In this document: piece after piece, positions 1-7,589 of the stretch
Position numbering within the stretch: the stretch's first letter is position 1
How the letters are laid out: every line of letters begins with the position of its first letter
NCBI GenBank assembly: GCA_913059105.1
Contig: CAJXRL010000055.1
Span: 1 to 12,734, forward strand
Reading direction: 5' to 3'
From: an uncultured Flavobacteriales bacterium
GTDB lineage: Bacteria; Bacteroidota; Bacteroidia; Flavobacteriales_E; Vicingaceae
DNA length: 12,734 nucleotides
The notes under the pieces: model-generated
Database searches by the model: none
Seen by the model: only the letters and a program-made list of their open reading frames with translations
What the model was told of the DNA's origin: nothing
Position numbers and translations under genes: made by a program

Positions 1-48
1 TCTACACAGAGTAGATCGTCGGCAGCGTCAGATGTGTATAAGAGACAG
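1..48 (+). other. Illumina Nextera 5' adapter (not genomic)
   Basis: Bases 1-7 (TCTACAC) are the end of the P5 oligo, 8-15 (AGAGTAGA) match the i5 index known as S504/N504, 16-29 (TCGTCGGCAGCGTC) are the read-1 primer site, and 30-48 (AGATGTGTATAAGAGACAG) are the 19-base Tn5 mosaic end. All parts are exact and in the library order, so this is untrimmed library sequence and not a natural transposon end. Genomic DNA starts at 49. Confidence 0.99.
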
Positions 49-657
49 CAACAAGCATTTCTGGTTTTAGAATTCATAAAAGACAGCATTCCAACAGAAC
101 AATATTGGGAAGTTTTTGGCAAAGAGTTAGCAGAATTGCACCGAAACAACGCTACGAAATTTGGATTAGAATACAATAATTTTAACGGGTCTTTAATTCA
201 AGTAAACAGTGAAAAACAAAAATGGAGTACATTTTTCATTGAAAATAGATTGATGGAACAGCAACGGCAAGCGCGAGACAAAGGAAGACTAGACAAGCAA
301 CTTTCTGATATGTTGGAGCGGCTTTACCCTAAACTAAATTCGTTTTTCCCTGAAGAGAAACCTGCTTTGCTTCATGGCGATTTGTGGTCGGGAAATTATT
401 TAGTAAAAGATGGAAAGCCATGTTTTATGGATCCTGCGGTTTATTATGGACACCGGGAGGTGGACTTAGCCATGAGTTTGCTTTTTGGAGGATTCGATAA
501 GAAAATGTATGAAGCTTATAATGCTAATTTCCCTTTGGAAAAAGATTGGGAAAAGAGAGTCGACGTTTTGAACCTATATCCGCTAATGGTGCATGTGAAT
601 CTTTTCGGGGCCTCTTATGCTCAAAGAGTCAAAAGTATATTGAAGTATTATTCATAA
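49..657 (+). CDS. Fructosamine/ketosamine kinase family protein, 5'-truncated
   Basis: Partial gene, 202 native codons from CAA at 49 to the TAA at 655-657. The family phosphorylates the sugar part of glycated amines (fructosamine-3-kinase and bacterial ketosamine kinases, cytosolic, a protein-repair role); the bacterial substrate here is unknown. The catalytic lobe is intact: HGDLWSGN (native residues 109-116, the aminoglycoside-phosphotransferase-like catalytic loop) is followed by a metal-binding DPA (128-130) and the typical YYGHREVDLAM run. Family members are about 285-300 residues, so roughly 85-95 N-terminal residues with the nucleotide-binding lobe lie off the contig. A GTG at 34 gives an apparent start, but it and the four codons after it are adapter, so it is false. 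The gap to the next gene is 94 bases on the same strand; co-transcription is uncertain. Confidence 0.88.
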   Translation, partial: QQAFLVLEFIKDSIPTEQYWEVFGKELAELHRNNATKFGLEYNNFNGSLIQVNSEKQKWSTFFIENRLMEQQRQARDKGRLDKQLSDMLERLYPKLNSFFPEEKPALLHGDLWSGNYLVKDGKPCFMDPAVYYGHREVDLAMSLLFGGFDKKMYEAYNANFPLEKDWEKRVDVLNLYPLMVHVNLFGASYAQRVKSILKYYS

Positions 658-751
658 TTCGTTCAACTATGAACTGAAAAGGGTCAATTGTGAATTGCTA
701 GCGGCTGACTAAGTAAGATTTAATATCTTTCAACTTCATAATTGTTATCTT

Positions 752-3697
752 TTGAAAAACGTATTGAAACTCTTTTCCTTTTATATTAAGACAATTCCGT
801 TTGGGTTGTTTTTTTTACTTCTTCAGTTTTCTGTTCTAGCTCAAAATAATACGCTTAAACCTAGGATAGAATTTTTTTCAATTCCCAATAGTTCAATTAA
901 TTCAGAAGAAATTTCAGACATTAAAATTGATGCAGATGGCTATGTTTGGGTAGTGAGTTTCAAAGGCCTTTACCGTTTTGATGGGCAACGTTTTCAAAAA
1001 ATAAGCACCAATTACAATAGTTTTGGATCTTTGATTCGCTTCTATGAAGGAAATAGACATGAAAAGTTTGTGATTGATTATTGGGGAGCAATTTATTTTG
1101 TTCGAAATGATTCTATGTTCCCTTATAGCGAAAATTCTAAAATACGGGAATTCTATAAATCGTATGGCTATTCAGATGTTAGCTTTGAAGATTCAGCCTT
1201 TCACTTTTCGTACCATTCTTCTGGATATAAAATTTCGGAAAAAGGAACTATCATAAACCCTTTGACATTAAATCAACAAAACTTTAGTGGCTTTGCAGTA
1301 AAGCTTAGAGAAAATGATTTACCGTTTATGTTTACAGGAGAAAAACGCAAAGCGCAAAACGCGGATTCGGTTCATTTCTTTCTGTTTGATCAAGAGTTAT
1401 CAGTAATTGATTCATGTTTAATTCCTGTTAGGAAACAAAGTAACCCTACGGCCAAAGTTCAATTAGGAGATGGAACATTTTTATATTCTTCAGGTAAAGG
1501 AGATTTGGTTCATTTTTCGGATAAAGGGATTCTTCAGTTAATTAAATACCCTGATGAAATATTACAATTGTTCAATGATAAGGATAATAACTTATGGCTG
1601 AGTACCAGAGGAGATGGGATTCATTTTTATAAAGATGGAATTATTGATTATGCTAAAAAAAGTGTTTTCCTTCCTAATTCAACAAGCATTGTTTCAGCAC
1701 AAGATTACCAAGGGGGCATTTGGTTGTACTCTCAAGAACAAGGATTAGGCTACATCTCGCATCCAAACATCCAGTTTTTAGCTACCCAAAATAATGTTCG
1801 CCCTTTAGTTGAGACATTAATAAGTAGTCAAGATAACATCTTTTATGGAGATGGGAATGAACTATTATCAATTCAAGAAGGGGCAAAACAAGAAATTAAT
1901 AAAATACTTAGAGTGCCAGAGCAAATGATGCGTTTGGATTTTGATAATCATAGAAACAGGTTATGGATTGCCACTAGAGGAGCATTGTATTATTATCAAG
2001 GTGAGAGATTAAAGAAAGTAGAAAATTTTAATAATCAATTTGGCGGAACGTTTTCTTATTTAAATTCAGACTGGGAGGATACGACTATTTCTCTAATCGC
2101 AACAAATGGCTATCAATATTTTGTCTGTAAAGACGATTCTATTTCGTTCGTGTCGAAACGTTATGAGCAAAAACTCAAAGGCGTAATAAATTATAGAGAT
2201 ACTTTTTATATTAATTCAGGGAATGGAATATATATAGAAACAAAAGATACTTCATATTATCTGGGAGACCAATTTTCAATTGCAAAAAACTCAGCGAGCC
2301 AAATTTTACTATTCGAAAATAGAATTGTATTCTCATTTCCGTCAGACGGGATTCATTATTTAACTCAAGAAGGATTTCAACCAATAAAATACAATGACGA
2401 AATTTTACCAACCGCAAATTTGATAAAGACGGGCGAGAAATCATTATGGGCTATTTCTCATTACGGCTGTTTTAAATTAACTGCTAAAGCAGATGTTCCT
2501 GAAATTCAAGTTAACGCATTTTCAGCCTTGCCAAGACTTGTACTTAAAACTGGGGTAATTTTAAAGGACAAGATGTACCTCCAGACAAGGAATAACGGGA
2601 TTGGAATAGTAGCAACGAGTAGCATAGAATCGTCAGAATCGAACTCCCCTAAACTACTGATTACAAAAGTTAAAACAAAAGAAAGGAGTTATTTTAGCTT
2701 CGAAGGTATTGAGCCAATTTCTTATCAAGACAACAATATTGAAGTTTATTTTAACAGTCTGAATTACCATGACCTAGATGTCGATTATCGTTATCGATTG
2801 AAAGGCGTGGCTGATGATTGGACTGTAACGACAACGGGATATGTACACTTTGTTTCCTTGTCTGCAAATGATTACGAATTTGAAGTTCAGTCTAGGTTTG
2901 GATTAGGGAGTTGGAGTTCTTCAGAATCATTTTCTTTTTATATAATTCCTCCAATCTGGCAACGGTGGTGGTTCATAGTTTCTGCGGCGTTACTCCTATT
3001 GTTTGCAATTTATCAAGCCCTTAATTTTAGGTTTAAGATTAATACTAGAGAAAAACTATTAATAATTGATAGACTTACAGCAGAACAAAAGGCACTACGA
3101 ACTAGAATGGACCCTCACTTTATGTTCAACGTTCTCTCTTCTTTGCAGTATTTGATTCTTAGGAAAAAGAACGAAGAAGCAACTGCTTTTCTAAATCGAT
3201 TTTCCTCATTACTTCGCAGCACTTTAAATCATTCAGATAGCGACTATGTAACCATTAAAGAAGAGTTAAAATTTTTGGAGGAATATATTCAACTTGAAAA
3301 AATGAGACTGGAAGATGCTTTTGACTATGAAATATGTATTGATGAGAAAGTTGATCAATTGAATAAAATTCCGCCATTCATTCTCCAGCCTTTTGTAGAA
3401 AACTCTGTACAGCATGGCTTGCGAGCGAAGCAATCTGGAGGAAAGTTGAAACTTAAATTTATTGTAGAAAAGCAATATTTAAGAGTAGAGATTACCGATA
3501 ACGGAATGGGGTATTTAAAATCATTAGAGAACAAGACGAAAACTAAAAAACACAAATCATTAGGGATTCAGACAATCAACCAAAGATTGAAAGTGTATAA
3601 CGGAAAGGAGATTCAAGAAAGCGTTAAAATAATGGATTTGAGCACAATAGGGGGTGTTGGAACAAAAGTAACTGTAGTATTAAAATTGATGAAATGA
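752..3697 (+). CDS. LytS-type sensor histidine kinase with propeller and Y_Y_Y sensor
   Basis: A 981-residue membrane sensor that should phosphorylate the response regulator encoded next. Layout: signal peptide 1-30 (ends VLA|Q); a large extracytoplasmic region with propeller-like repeats of the D-x-x-G/N-x-(V/I/L)W type near residues 61-79, 276-296, 318-337 and 398-417; a Y_Y_Y-like domain about 660-730; one membrane helix about 738-760; and a His_kinase domain with phospho-acceptor H789 in MDPHFMFN. The ATPase part shows the N box (VENSVQHG, N884), the G1 box (DNGMG, D916) and SLGI (936-939). The start is a TTG: an in-frame stop lies at 710-712, no ATG lies between, and the first internal ATG would remove the signal peptide. 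I see no Shine-Dalgarno sequence. The ligand is unknown; related propeller sensors in Bacteroidota often sense glycans, but no carbohydrate genes are near. Confidence 0.93.
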   Translation: MKNVLKLFSFYIKTIPFGLFFLLLQFSVLAQNNTLKPRIEFFSIPNSSINSEEISDIKIDADGYVWVVSFKGLYRFDGQRFQKISTNYNSFGSLIRFYEGNRHEKFVIDYWGAIYFVRNDSMFPYSENSKIREFYKSYGYSDVSFEDSAFHFSYHSSGYKISEKGTIINPLTLNQQNFSGFAVKLRENDLPFMFTGEKRKAQNADSVHFFLFDQELSVIDSCLIPVRKQSNPTAKVQLGDGTFLYSSGKGDLVHFSDKGILQLIKYPDEILQLFNDKDNNLWLSTRGDGIHFYKDGIIDYAKKSVFLPNSTSIVSAQDYQGGIWLYSQEQGLGYISHPNIQFLATQNNVRPLVETLISSQDNIFYGDGNELLSIQEGAKQEINKILRVPEQMMRLDFDNHRNRLWIATRGALYYYQGERLKKVENFNNQFGGTFSYLNSDWEDTTISLIATNGYQYFVCKDDSISFVSKRYEQKLKGVINYRDTFYINSGNGIYIETKDTSYYLGDQFSIAKNSASQILLFENRIVFSFPSDGIHYLTQEGFQPIKYNDEILPTANLIKTGEKSLWAISHYGCFKLTAKADVPEIQVNAFSALPRLVLKTGVILKDKMYLQTRNNGIGIVATSSIESSESNSPKLLITKVKTKERSYFSFEGIEPISYQDNNIEVYFNSLNYHDLDVDYRYRLKGVADDWTVTTTGYVHFVSLSANDYEFEVQSRFGLGSWSSSESFSFYIIPPIWQRWWFIVSAALLLLFAIYQALNFRFKINTREKLLIIDRLTAEQKALRTRMDPHFMFNVLSSLQYLILRKKNEEATAFLNRFSSLLRSTLNHSDSDYVTIKEELKFLEEYIQLEKMRLEDAFDYEICIDEKVDQLNKIPPFILQPFVENSVQHGLRAKQSGGKLKLKFIVEKQYLRVEITDNGMGYLKSLENKTKTKKHKSLGIQTINQRLKVYNGKEIQESVKIMDLSTIGGVGTKVTVVLKLMK

Positions 3698-4392
3698 GAG
3701 CTATTATAATTGACGATGAACCGATGCCGGCTAAACATTTGAGAGAGATGATCAGACAATATTGCTTTGAAATTGATACGGTAAATATCATTCAATCGCC
3801 ATTGGACGCAATTGTGCATTTACAAGAGAACGAATATGACATTGTATTCTTAGATGTGGAGATGCCTGAAATGAGTGGGGTAGAGTTTTTGCAGAAAGTT
3901 AATTTGCCGAGAAACACAAGTGTTATATTTTCAACTGCGTATTCTGAATATGCCATTGATGCTTTTAAAGCAAATGCCACACATTATATTATGAAACCTG
4001 TTCAAGAGAACGAATTGGTTTTGGCCGTTCGCAAGGGGTTAGAGAAAAATTCTCGACAAAACGTTGCTCCAGATACCATTTCTGTATTCGATGGCACTGA
4101 GTATTCTATTTTAAATCAAAAAGACATTTTATATTTAAAAGCAGATGGCAGCTACACTCAATTTGTTTTGCACGACAGACAAGTTTTGGCGAGTAAAAGG
4201 TTAGGTCATTTTGAAAATAAGTTAAACGAAAACCAGTTTGTAAGATGTCATAACTCGTACTTAGTAAATACCATGAACATAGATAAAGTAGGCAAGCAAA
4301 AATCACCGTACATTGTTATGAAAAATGGAGAAACAATACCTGTGTCATCTTCGAAAAGAGCAGAGCTTGAAAATAGGCTTGGGTTACATTAA
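3694..4392 (+). CDS. LytTR-family response regulator
   Basis: A 232-residue cytosolic DNA-binding regulator. The receiver domain (1-about 115) has the acidic pair D7-D8, phospho-acceptor D54 in FLDVEMPEMSG, T81 and K101 in the MKP motif, so it looks fully functional. A LytTR DNA-binding domain follows at about 127-228, with the characteristic FVRCHNSYLVN (182-192) and IPVSSSKR (215-222). The start ATG overlaps the kinase stop as ATGA, which means translational coupling and a cognate pair. LytTR proteins usually bind pairs of direct repeats spaced about two helical turns apart; a 21-bp-period repeat of that geometry lies 490 bases downstream of this gene (4884-4925). The target genes cannot be read from the sequence with confidence. 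Confidence 0.95.
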   Translation: MRAIIIDDEPMPAKHLREMIRQYCFEIDTVNIIQSPLDAIVHLQENEYDIVFLDVEMPEMSGVEFLQKVNLPRNTSVIFSTAYSEYAIDAFKANATHYIMKPVQENELVLAVRKGLEKNSRQNVAPDTISVFDGTEYSILNQKDILYLKADGSYTQFVLHDRQVLASKRLGHFENKLNENQFVRCHNSYLVNTMNIDKVGKQKSPYIVMKNGETIPVSSSKRAELENRLGLH

Positions 4393-4408
4393 TTGTTAAC
4401 TTTAGCTG

Positions 4409-4867
4409 ATGAAGAATAAAATTATACTTGGAGTCATTTTGGTATTTGCTGTAATCCAAATTTATAGAATTGAAAAAGTTGACTACGAGGAACCAACGAA
4501 AAATGGAATTATACTTTATGAGATTCCTAATAAGCAAGTTGCTCAGTTATTGGACGAAACTTGCTTGAATTGCCATTCTAATCAAATAACGTACCCATGG
4601 TACAGTGAAATTGCTCCCGTTTCTTGGTGGATTGCAGATCACATTGAAGAAGGAAGGGAGCATTTAAATTTTTCGGAATGGGGCAATTATTCTCCTGGTA
4701 AAAAAGCACACAAGGCAGAAGAATCTTGGGAAGAAATGGAAGAAAAAGAAATGCCATTAGAGTCTTATGTTTTTGCTCACAGTGAAGCTGATTTGAGCGC
4801 GGAAGAACGAGAAATTCTAATTCAGTTTTTTAAAAAACTTGAGAATAAGTACACTATTGAAGGGTAG
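4409..4867 (+). CDS. Haem-binding domain protein, membrane-anchored, CxxCH
   Basis: A 152-residue protein with an N-terminal uncleaved helix or signal anchor (about 4-19) and an extracytoplasmic domain of the haem-binding (Haem_bd) type. The single haem-attachment motif is C52-L-N-C55-H56, followed by the family-typical SNQITYPWYSEIAPVSWW and an EGREHLNFSEW stretch. C-type haem would be attached covalently outside the cytoplasm. The role is unknown; candidates are electron transfer, redox or gas sensing, or a signalling accessory. It begins 16 bases after the response regulator stop, so it is very likely the last gene of the kinase-regulator unit. That context allows a link to signalling without proving it. 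No ribosome-binding sequence is visible, as is common in this phylum. Confidence 0.88.
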   Translation: MKNKIILGVILVFAVIQIYRIEKVDYEEPTKNGIILYEIPNKQVAQLLDETCLNCHSNQITYPWYSEIAPVSWWIADHIEEGREHLNFSEWGNYSPGKKAHKAEESWEEMEEKEMPLESYVFAHSEADLSAEEREILIQFFKKLENKYTIEG

Positions 4868-4883
4868 CGAATTTTCATCTATA

Positions 4884-4925
4884 AAGTATATTACCCTATC
4901 CATGAAGTAAATTACCCTATTCATG
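4884..4925. repeat. Two tandem 21-bp direct repeats
   Basis: Copies at 4884-4904 and 4905-4925 are identical at 19 of 21 positions (differences at 4889/4910 and 4900/4921) and abut exactly. The shared core is ATTACCCTAT followed by a pyrimidine and CATG. No third copy flanks them. The 21-bp period is two helical turns, the spacing expected for a dimer of a LytTR-type regulator, whose gene is just upstream, although the core does not match the published LytTR consensus as I know it. The second copy can also pair as RNA: CATGAA (4901-4906) with TTCATG (4920-4925), or TACCCTATTCAT (4913-4924) with ATGAAT plus AGGGTA (4941-4958). A role as an RNA element therefore remains possible. Confidence 0.85.
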
Positions 4926-4934
4926 AGATTCTGC

Positions 4935-4964
4935 TTTTTAAATGAATTATCAAGGGTACCTTTC
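4935..4964 (+). promoter_or_regulatory. Possible Bacteroidota-type promoter
   Basis: TACCTTTC at 4957-4964 matches the TAnnTTTG -7 consensus at five of the six defined positions (last base C). A TTTT at 4935-4938 can serve as a -33 element with an 18-base spacer. The tandem repeats end about 10 bases upstream, the place where an activator would sit. Start would be near 4971. One-mismatch boxes are common in AT-rich DNA, so this is weak alone. Confidence 0.3.
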
Positions 4965-4970
4965 CTACTT

Positions 4971-5047
4971 TCATGGTTAACGTTGAGTTATTAGTGAAAT
5001 TGGTTTAATAAAATAAAGCCCTCTGAGTTGCTATCAGAGGGCTTTTT
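4971..5047 (+). ncRNA. Candidate small transcript with an 11-codon ORF
   Basis: If the promoter at 4935-4964 is real, a transcript of about 77 bases would run from near 4971 into the terminator at 5015-5047. It contains one complete ORF, ATG 4973 to TAA 5006-5008, encoding MVNVELLVKLV. The ORF has no ribosome-binding sequence and would start almost at the RNA 5' end. It could be a regulatory RNA, a leaderless micropeptide, or simply the end of the 3' UTR of the haem-binding gene. I recognise no RNA family. The layout resembles small RNAs next to LytTR systems elsewhere (fasX beside fasBCA, RNAIII beside agr), which is only an analogy. Confidence 0.22.
5015..5047. terminator. Strong bidirectional intrinsic terminator
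   Basis: A perfect 12-bp stem AAAGCCCTCTGA (5015-5026) with TCAGAGGGCTTT (5034-5045), loop GTTGCTA, is followed by T residues to 5047 on the + strand. On the - strand the stem is followed by TTTATTTTATT. It therefore serves the + transcripts from the kinase unit and the - transcript of the receptor gene, which converge here. Confidence 0.93.
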
Positions 5048-5165
5048 ATTTATTCTTTATACCTGTTATCAAATAATAAAATCTGCCTTATTAAACAATT
5101 CATTCTACATAAATATCAAGCACCTAGAGCCTAGTAATACTTATTAGGAGTATTAAGAGTGTCAG

Positions 5166-7589
5166 TTACAGTTTCAACTTTAATGTTAAATTCCATGTTC
5201 GATCTAGAGCAGGAATAATTCCTGGGCCCGGGTATCCAGTTGCCCTTCTGGTAAAATAAGAGTTATCGGTCAGGTTGTTTATACTGCTTGCTAGGGAGAA
5301 TTTTTCTGAAACTTTATAATTGGCCGATATATCATAAACAGTGTATGCCGGAATTGGGCCAAACACACCTTTAAAGGATTCTTCTGTATTGGCAGCATCA
5401 GAAAATTGCTGGCCAATAAAGGTACCTTGCAGGGTGGAGGTAAATTTTTTAAAGCCGTAAGTTATTCCAGATTTTATATTGTACTGTGGTAAATCTTCAA
5501 GCTTGTTACCCGCTCGCACGCCGGCCAACGCTCGATCATTTATTTCTGTGTATACTCCTCGGTTAACAGAACCATTAAAAAACACACTTGCTTTGTGAAG
5601 ACTCTTTTTCTTCATGGCTTTTAAAACATCAACCTCAAAATAAAGCTCAAAGCCAAAAATTCTAGCTGAGCCTATATTTGTTCTAAGTCTTAATCCGTCG
5701 TCAATTACTTCGCCAATTCTATTTTCGTACAGCGTATAGAATAAACTTGCTTCAATAAAAAACGGAGTAAAATTCATTTTTCGAACGCCCAAATCAAAGT
5801 TGTACCCACTTTCATCTTTTATGTTGGGATCAACTATTTGGGTATTGGTTTGTATTTGCACATCTGTAAAATTGATAGCTCTGTAATTCGCTGTAACGTT
5901 GGCGTATAGTTTGTATTTTTTACCCAATTGTTTGGAAATTCCGAGCCCGTACAATAAAATATTTCGGTTGGTTTTAGCACTGTCGTTGTTGAGCTCTTCA
6001 ATAAAATCTCCAAAACTGTTTATTCTAACGGAGTTGGTAAAAACCCCTTGAGATTGTGTTTCAATGTACTCGTACCGAAGGCCAGGGATTAAACTTAATG
6101 TAGAACTCAGTTTTACAATTTTCTCAATAAAAATTGCTGCATTAAGATTAGGAAATCTATAGTCTGATCTCCGCCGATTTAAAAAAGAAGTATCTACTTT
6201 GGAAAAACCTGCATCGGAATCTGCAGTGCCAAAATCTTGACTGAAATTGGTGACTCCTCGGTACAATCTAATTCCGACTAGCAAGGTGTTTTGAAGTCCT
6301 TTTAGGCCATCGTATTGATACACAAATCGAGTTTCGTTTCCTATGTTTTTAAATTTTCCGTCAATTAAATCGCGGTTCGACATTGGGTCTGCAGCATCTG
6401 GAGTTTCTTGCAAGCCCAACGATGTTCTGTTGGCCAACAACCCAAAGGTTCGACTGTACAATCTTGCATTTGATGAAATTTGATACTCTAGACGAAGCGC
6501 CGCTAAATTCCAATTTACACGAAACCAGTTTCGTTCTCTGTTAGAGCTCTTTGGGCCATTTTTGAAAGCTTCATCGGTTAGGCCGCCTGCTTGTTGACTT
6601 AGGTAGTGCATGTTGGTGTAATCAAAGCTAAATTTAAATCGATTTGAGAAGGCATATTCTAAGCCTAGAAAAGCACCTACTTGTTCAAAGTTGGAGTTGG
6701 CTCTCCAACCATCGCCTCGTTTATATTGAAAATAGCTGTAGTAGTTTAGTTTTTTTATTTGACCATGAAAGCTATTGAATGTATTGAAAAAGTTATTGGC
6801 TCCATAGGTGTTTTCTGTTTCAAAGTTGAAGCGTTTTTTAGAGCTTCCTCTACGCATTTTAAAGTTTACCAAACCACCAAATTGACTCCCATATTGTAAT
6901 GCTCCTGCACCTCTAACAACTTCAATTTGTTGCACAGCTTGTAAGGGCGGAGTGTAATAGCTTTCGGGGTAACCCAATGCGTCTGCACTAATGTCATAAC
7001 CGTTTTGTCTGGTGTTGAAATTAGAGGTTCTTTTTGGGCTTAATCCTCTTCCTCCAATGTCTAGTTGCAGCCCGGCATTGTCACTTTCCCAAATGTTTAA
7101 ACTAGGTATTTTGCTAAACGCTTGGCGTGCGTTGTTGCTGGCTTTATTTCCTATTAATTTTTCAATGTTGATGACTTCAGTTTTCTTGCCTTCGTACAAT
7201 CCTCCGCTTTCCATTGGGCGCAGTTTTCTTATGCCAAAAGGGTCTTCATTCACTTGCACAACAACCTCTTCAATACTGTTTGTTTTTAATTTAACCTGTA
7301 TTTGAATGCTTGTATCATTTACAAGATTTATAGGAACTTCAATGGGAACAATGTTTAAACTTTGTAAGCTGAGCGTATACACTGAGGCAGGGAGTTGTAG
7401 GTTGAATTTGCCCTGTTTGTCGGTAATTACAAAGTCGGCGCTGTTTTTTATGTAAATAACTACATCCTCAACTGCTTCGTGGTTCTGTGAAATTACAATT
7501 CCACTAATGTTTACTGTGTGTTGAGAAACAGCAAGATGAGAACAAAAAGCAAGGAATAAAAAACAAAAAAGGGACGTTGATTTTTTCAT
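5166..7589 (-). CDS. TonB-dependent FecA-like outer-membrane receptor
   Basis: An 807-residue outer-membrane active transporter, last gene of the operon. Order: signal peptide 1-22 (MKKSTSLF...AVS|Q); a carboxypeptidase-regulatory-like beta domain about 26-95; a plug domain about 120-245 containing QLDIGGRGLSPKR and QIEVVRGAGALQYGSQFGG; then a beta barrel to the end (YPGPGIIPALDRTWNLTLKLKL, a FecA-type finish). I chose ATG 7589, which overlaps the upstream stop as TAATG and gives a clean signal peptide; a longer reading from a TTG at 7613 adds eight residues before it and is unlikely. Family and context (imelysin-like and DUF4856 lipoproteins) suggest uptake of iron or an iron chelate such as ferric citrate, but the substrate cannot be read from sequence. 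No TonB/ExbBD genes are in the window. Confidence 0.94.
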   Translation of the reverse strand: MKKSTSLFCFLFLAFCSHLAVSQHTVNISGIVISQNHEAVEDVVIYIKNSADFVITDKQGKFNLQLPASVYTLSLQSLNIVPIEVPINLVNDTSIQIQVKLKTNSIEEVVVQVNEDPFGIRKLRPMESGGLYEGKKTEVINIEKLIGNKASNNARQAFSKIPSLNIWESDNAGLQLDIGGRGLSPKRTSNFNTRQNGYDISADALGYPESYYTPPLQAVQQIEVVRGAGALQYGSQFGGLVNFKMRRGSSKKRFNFETENTYGANNFFNTFNSFHGQIKKLNYYSYFQYKRGDGWRANSNFEQVGAFLGLEYAFSNRFKFSFDYTNMHYLSQQAGGLTDEAFKNGPKSSNRERNWFRVNWNLAALRLEYQISSNARLYSRTFGLLANRTSLGLQETPDAADPMSNRDLIDGKFKNIGNETRFVYQYDGLKGLQNTLLVGIRLYRGVTNFSQDFGTADSDAGFSKVDTSFLNRRRSDYRFPNLNAAIFIEKIVKLSSTLSLIPGLRYEYIETQSQGVFTNSVRINSFGDFIEELNNDSAKTNRNILLYGLGISKQLGKKYKLYANVTANYRAINFTDVQIQTNTQIVDPNIKDESGYNFDLGVRKMNFTPFFIEASLFYTLYENRIGEVIDDGLRLRTNIGSARIFGFELYFEVDVLKAMKKKSLHKASVFFNGSVNRGVYTEINDRALAGVRAGNKLEDLPQYNIKSGITYGFKKFTSTLQGTFIGQQFSDAANTEESFKGVFGPIPAYTVYDISANYKVSEKFSLASSINNLTDNSYFTRRATGYPGPGIIPALDRTWNLTLKLKL

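Noticed and set aside
30..48. Tn5-like mosaic end at the left edge, with its inverted copy at 12688-12706, looking like terminal inverted repeats of a 12.7-kb transposon
   Set aside because: Primer, index and P5/P7 bases flank both copies in library order, so they are sequencing adapters and not a mobile element; there is also no transposase gene.
5136..5154. Hairpin AATACT/AGTATT after the receptor stop as a second terminator for the - strand
   Set aside because: Only a 6-bp AT-rich stem with no T run; the strong stem at 5015-5047 explains termination.
7012..7305. 97-codon + strand ORF opposite the receptor gene, and similar overlapping ORFs elsewhere
   Set aside because: Antisense or off-frame shadows inside well-supported genes, without recognisable domains or own signals.
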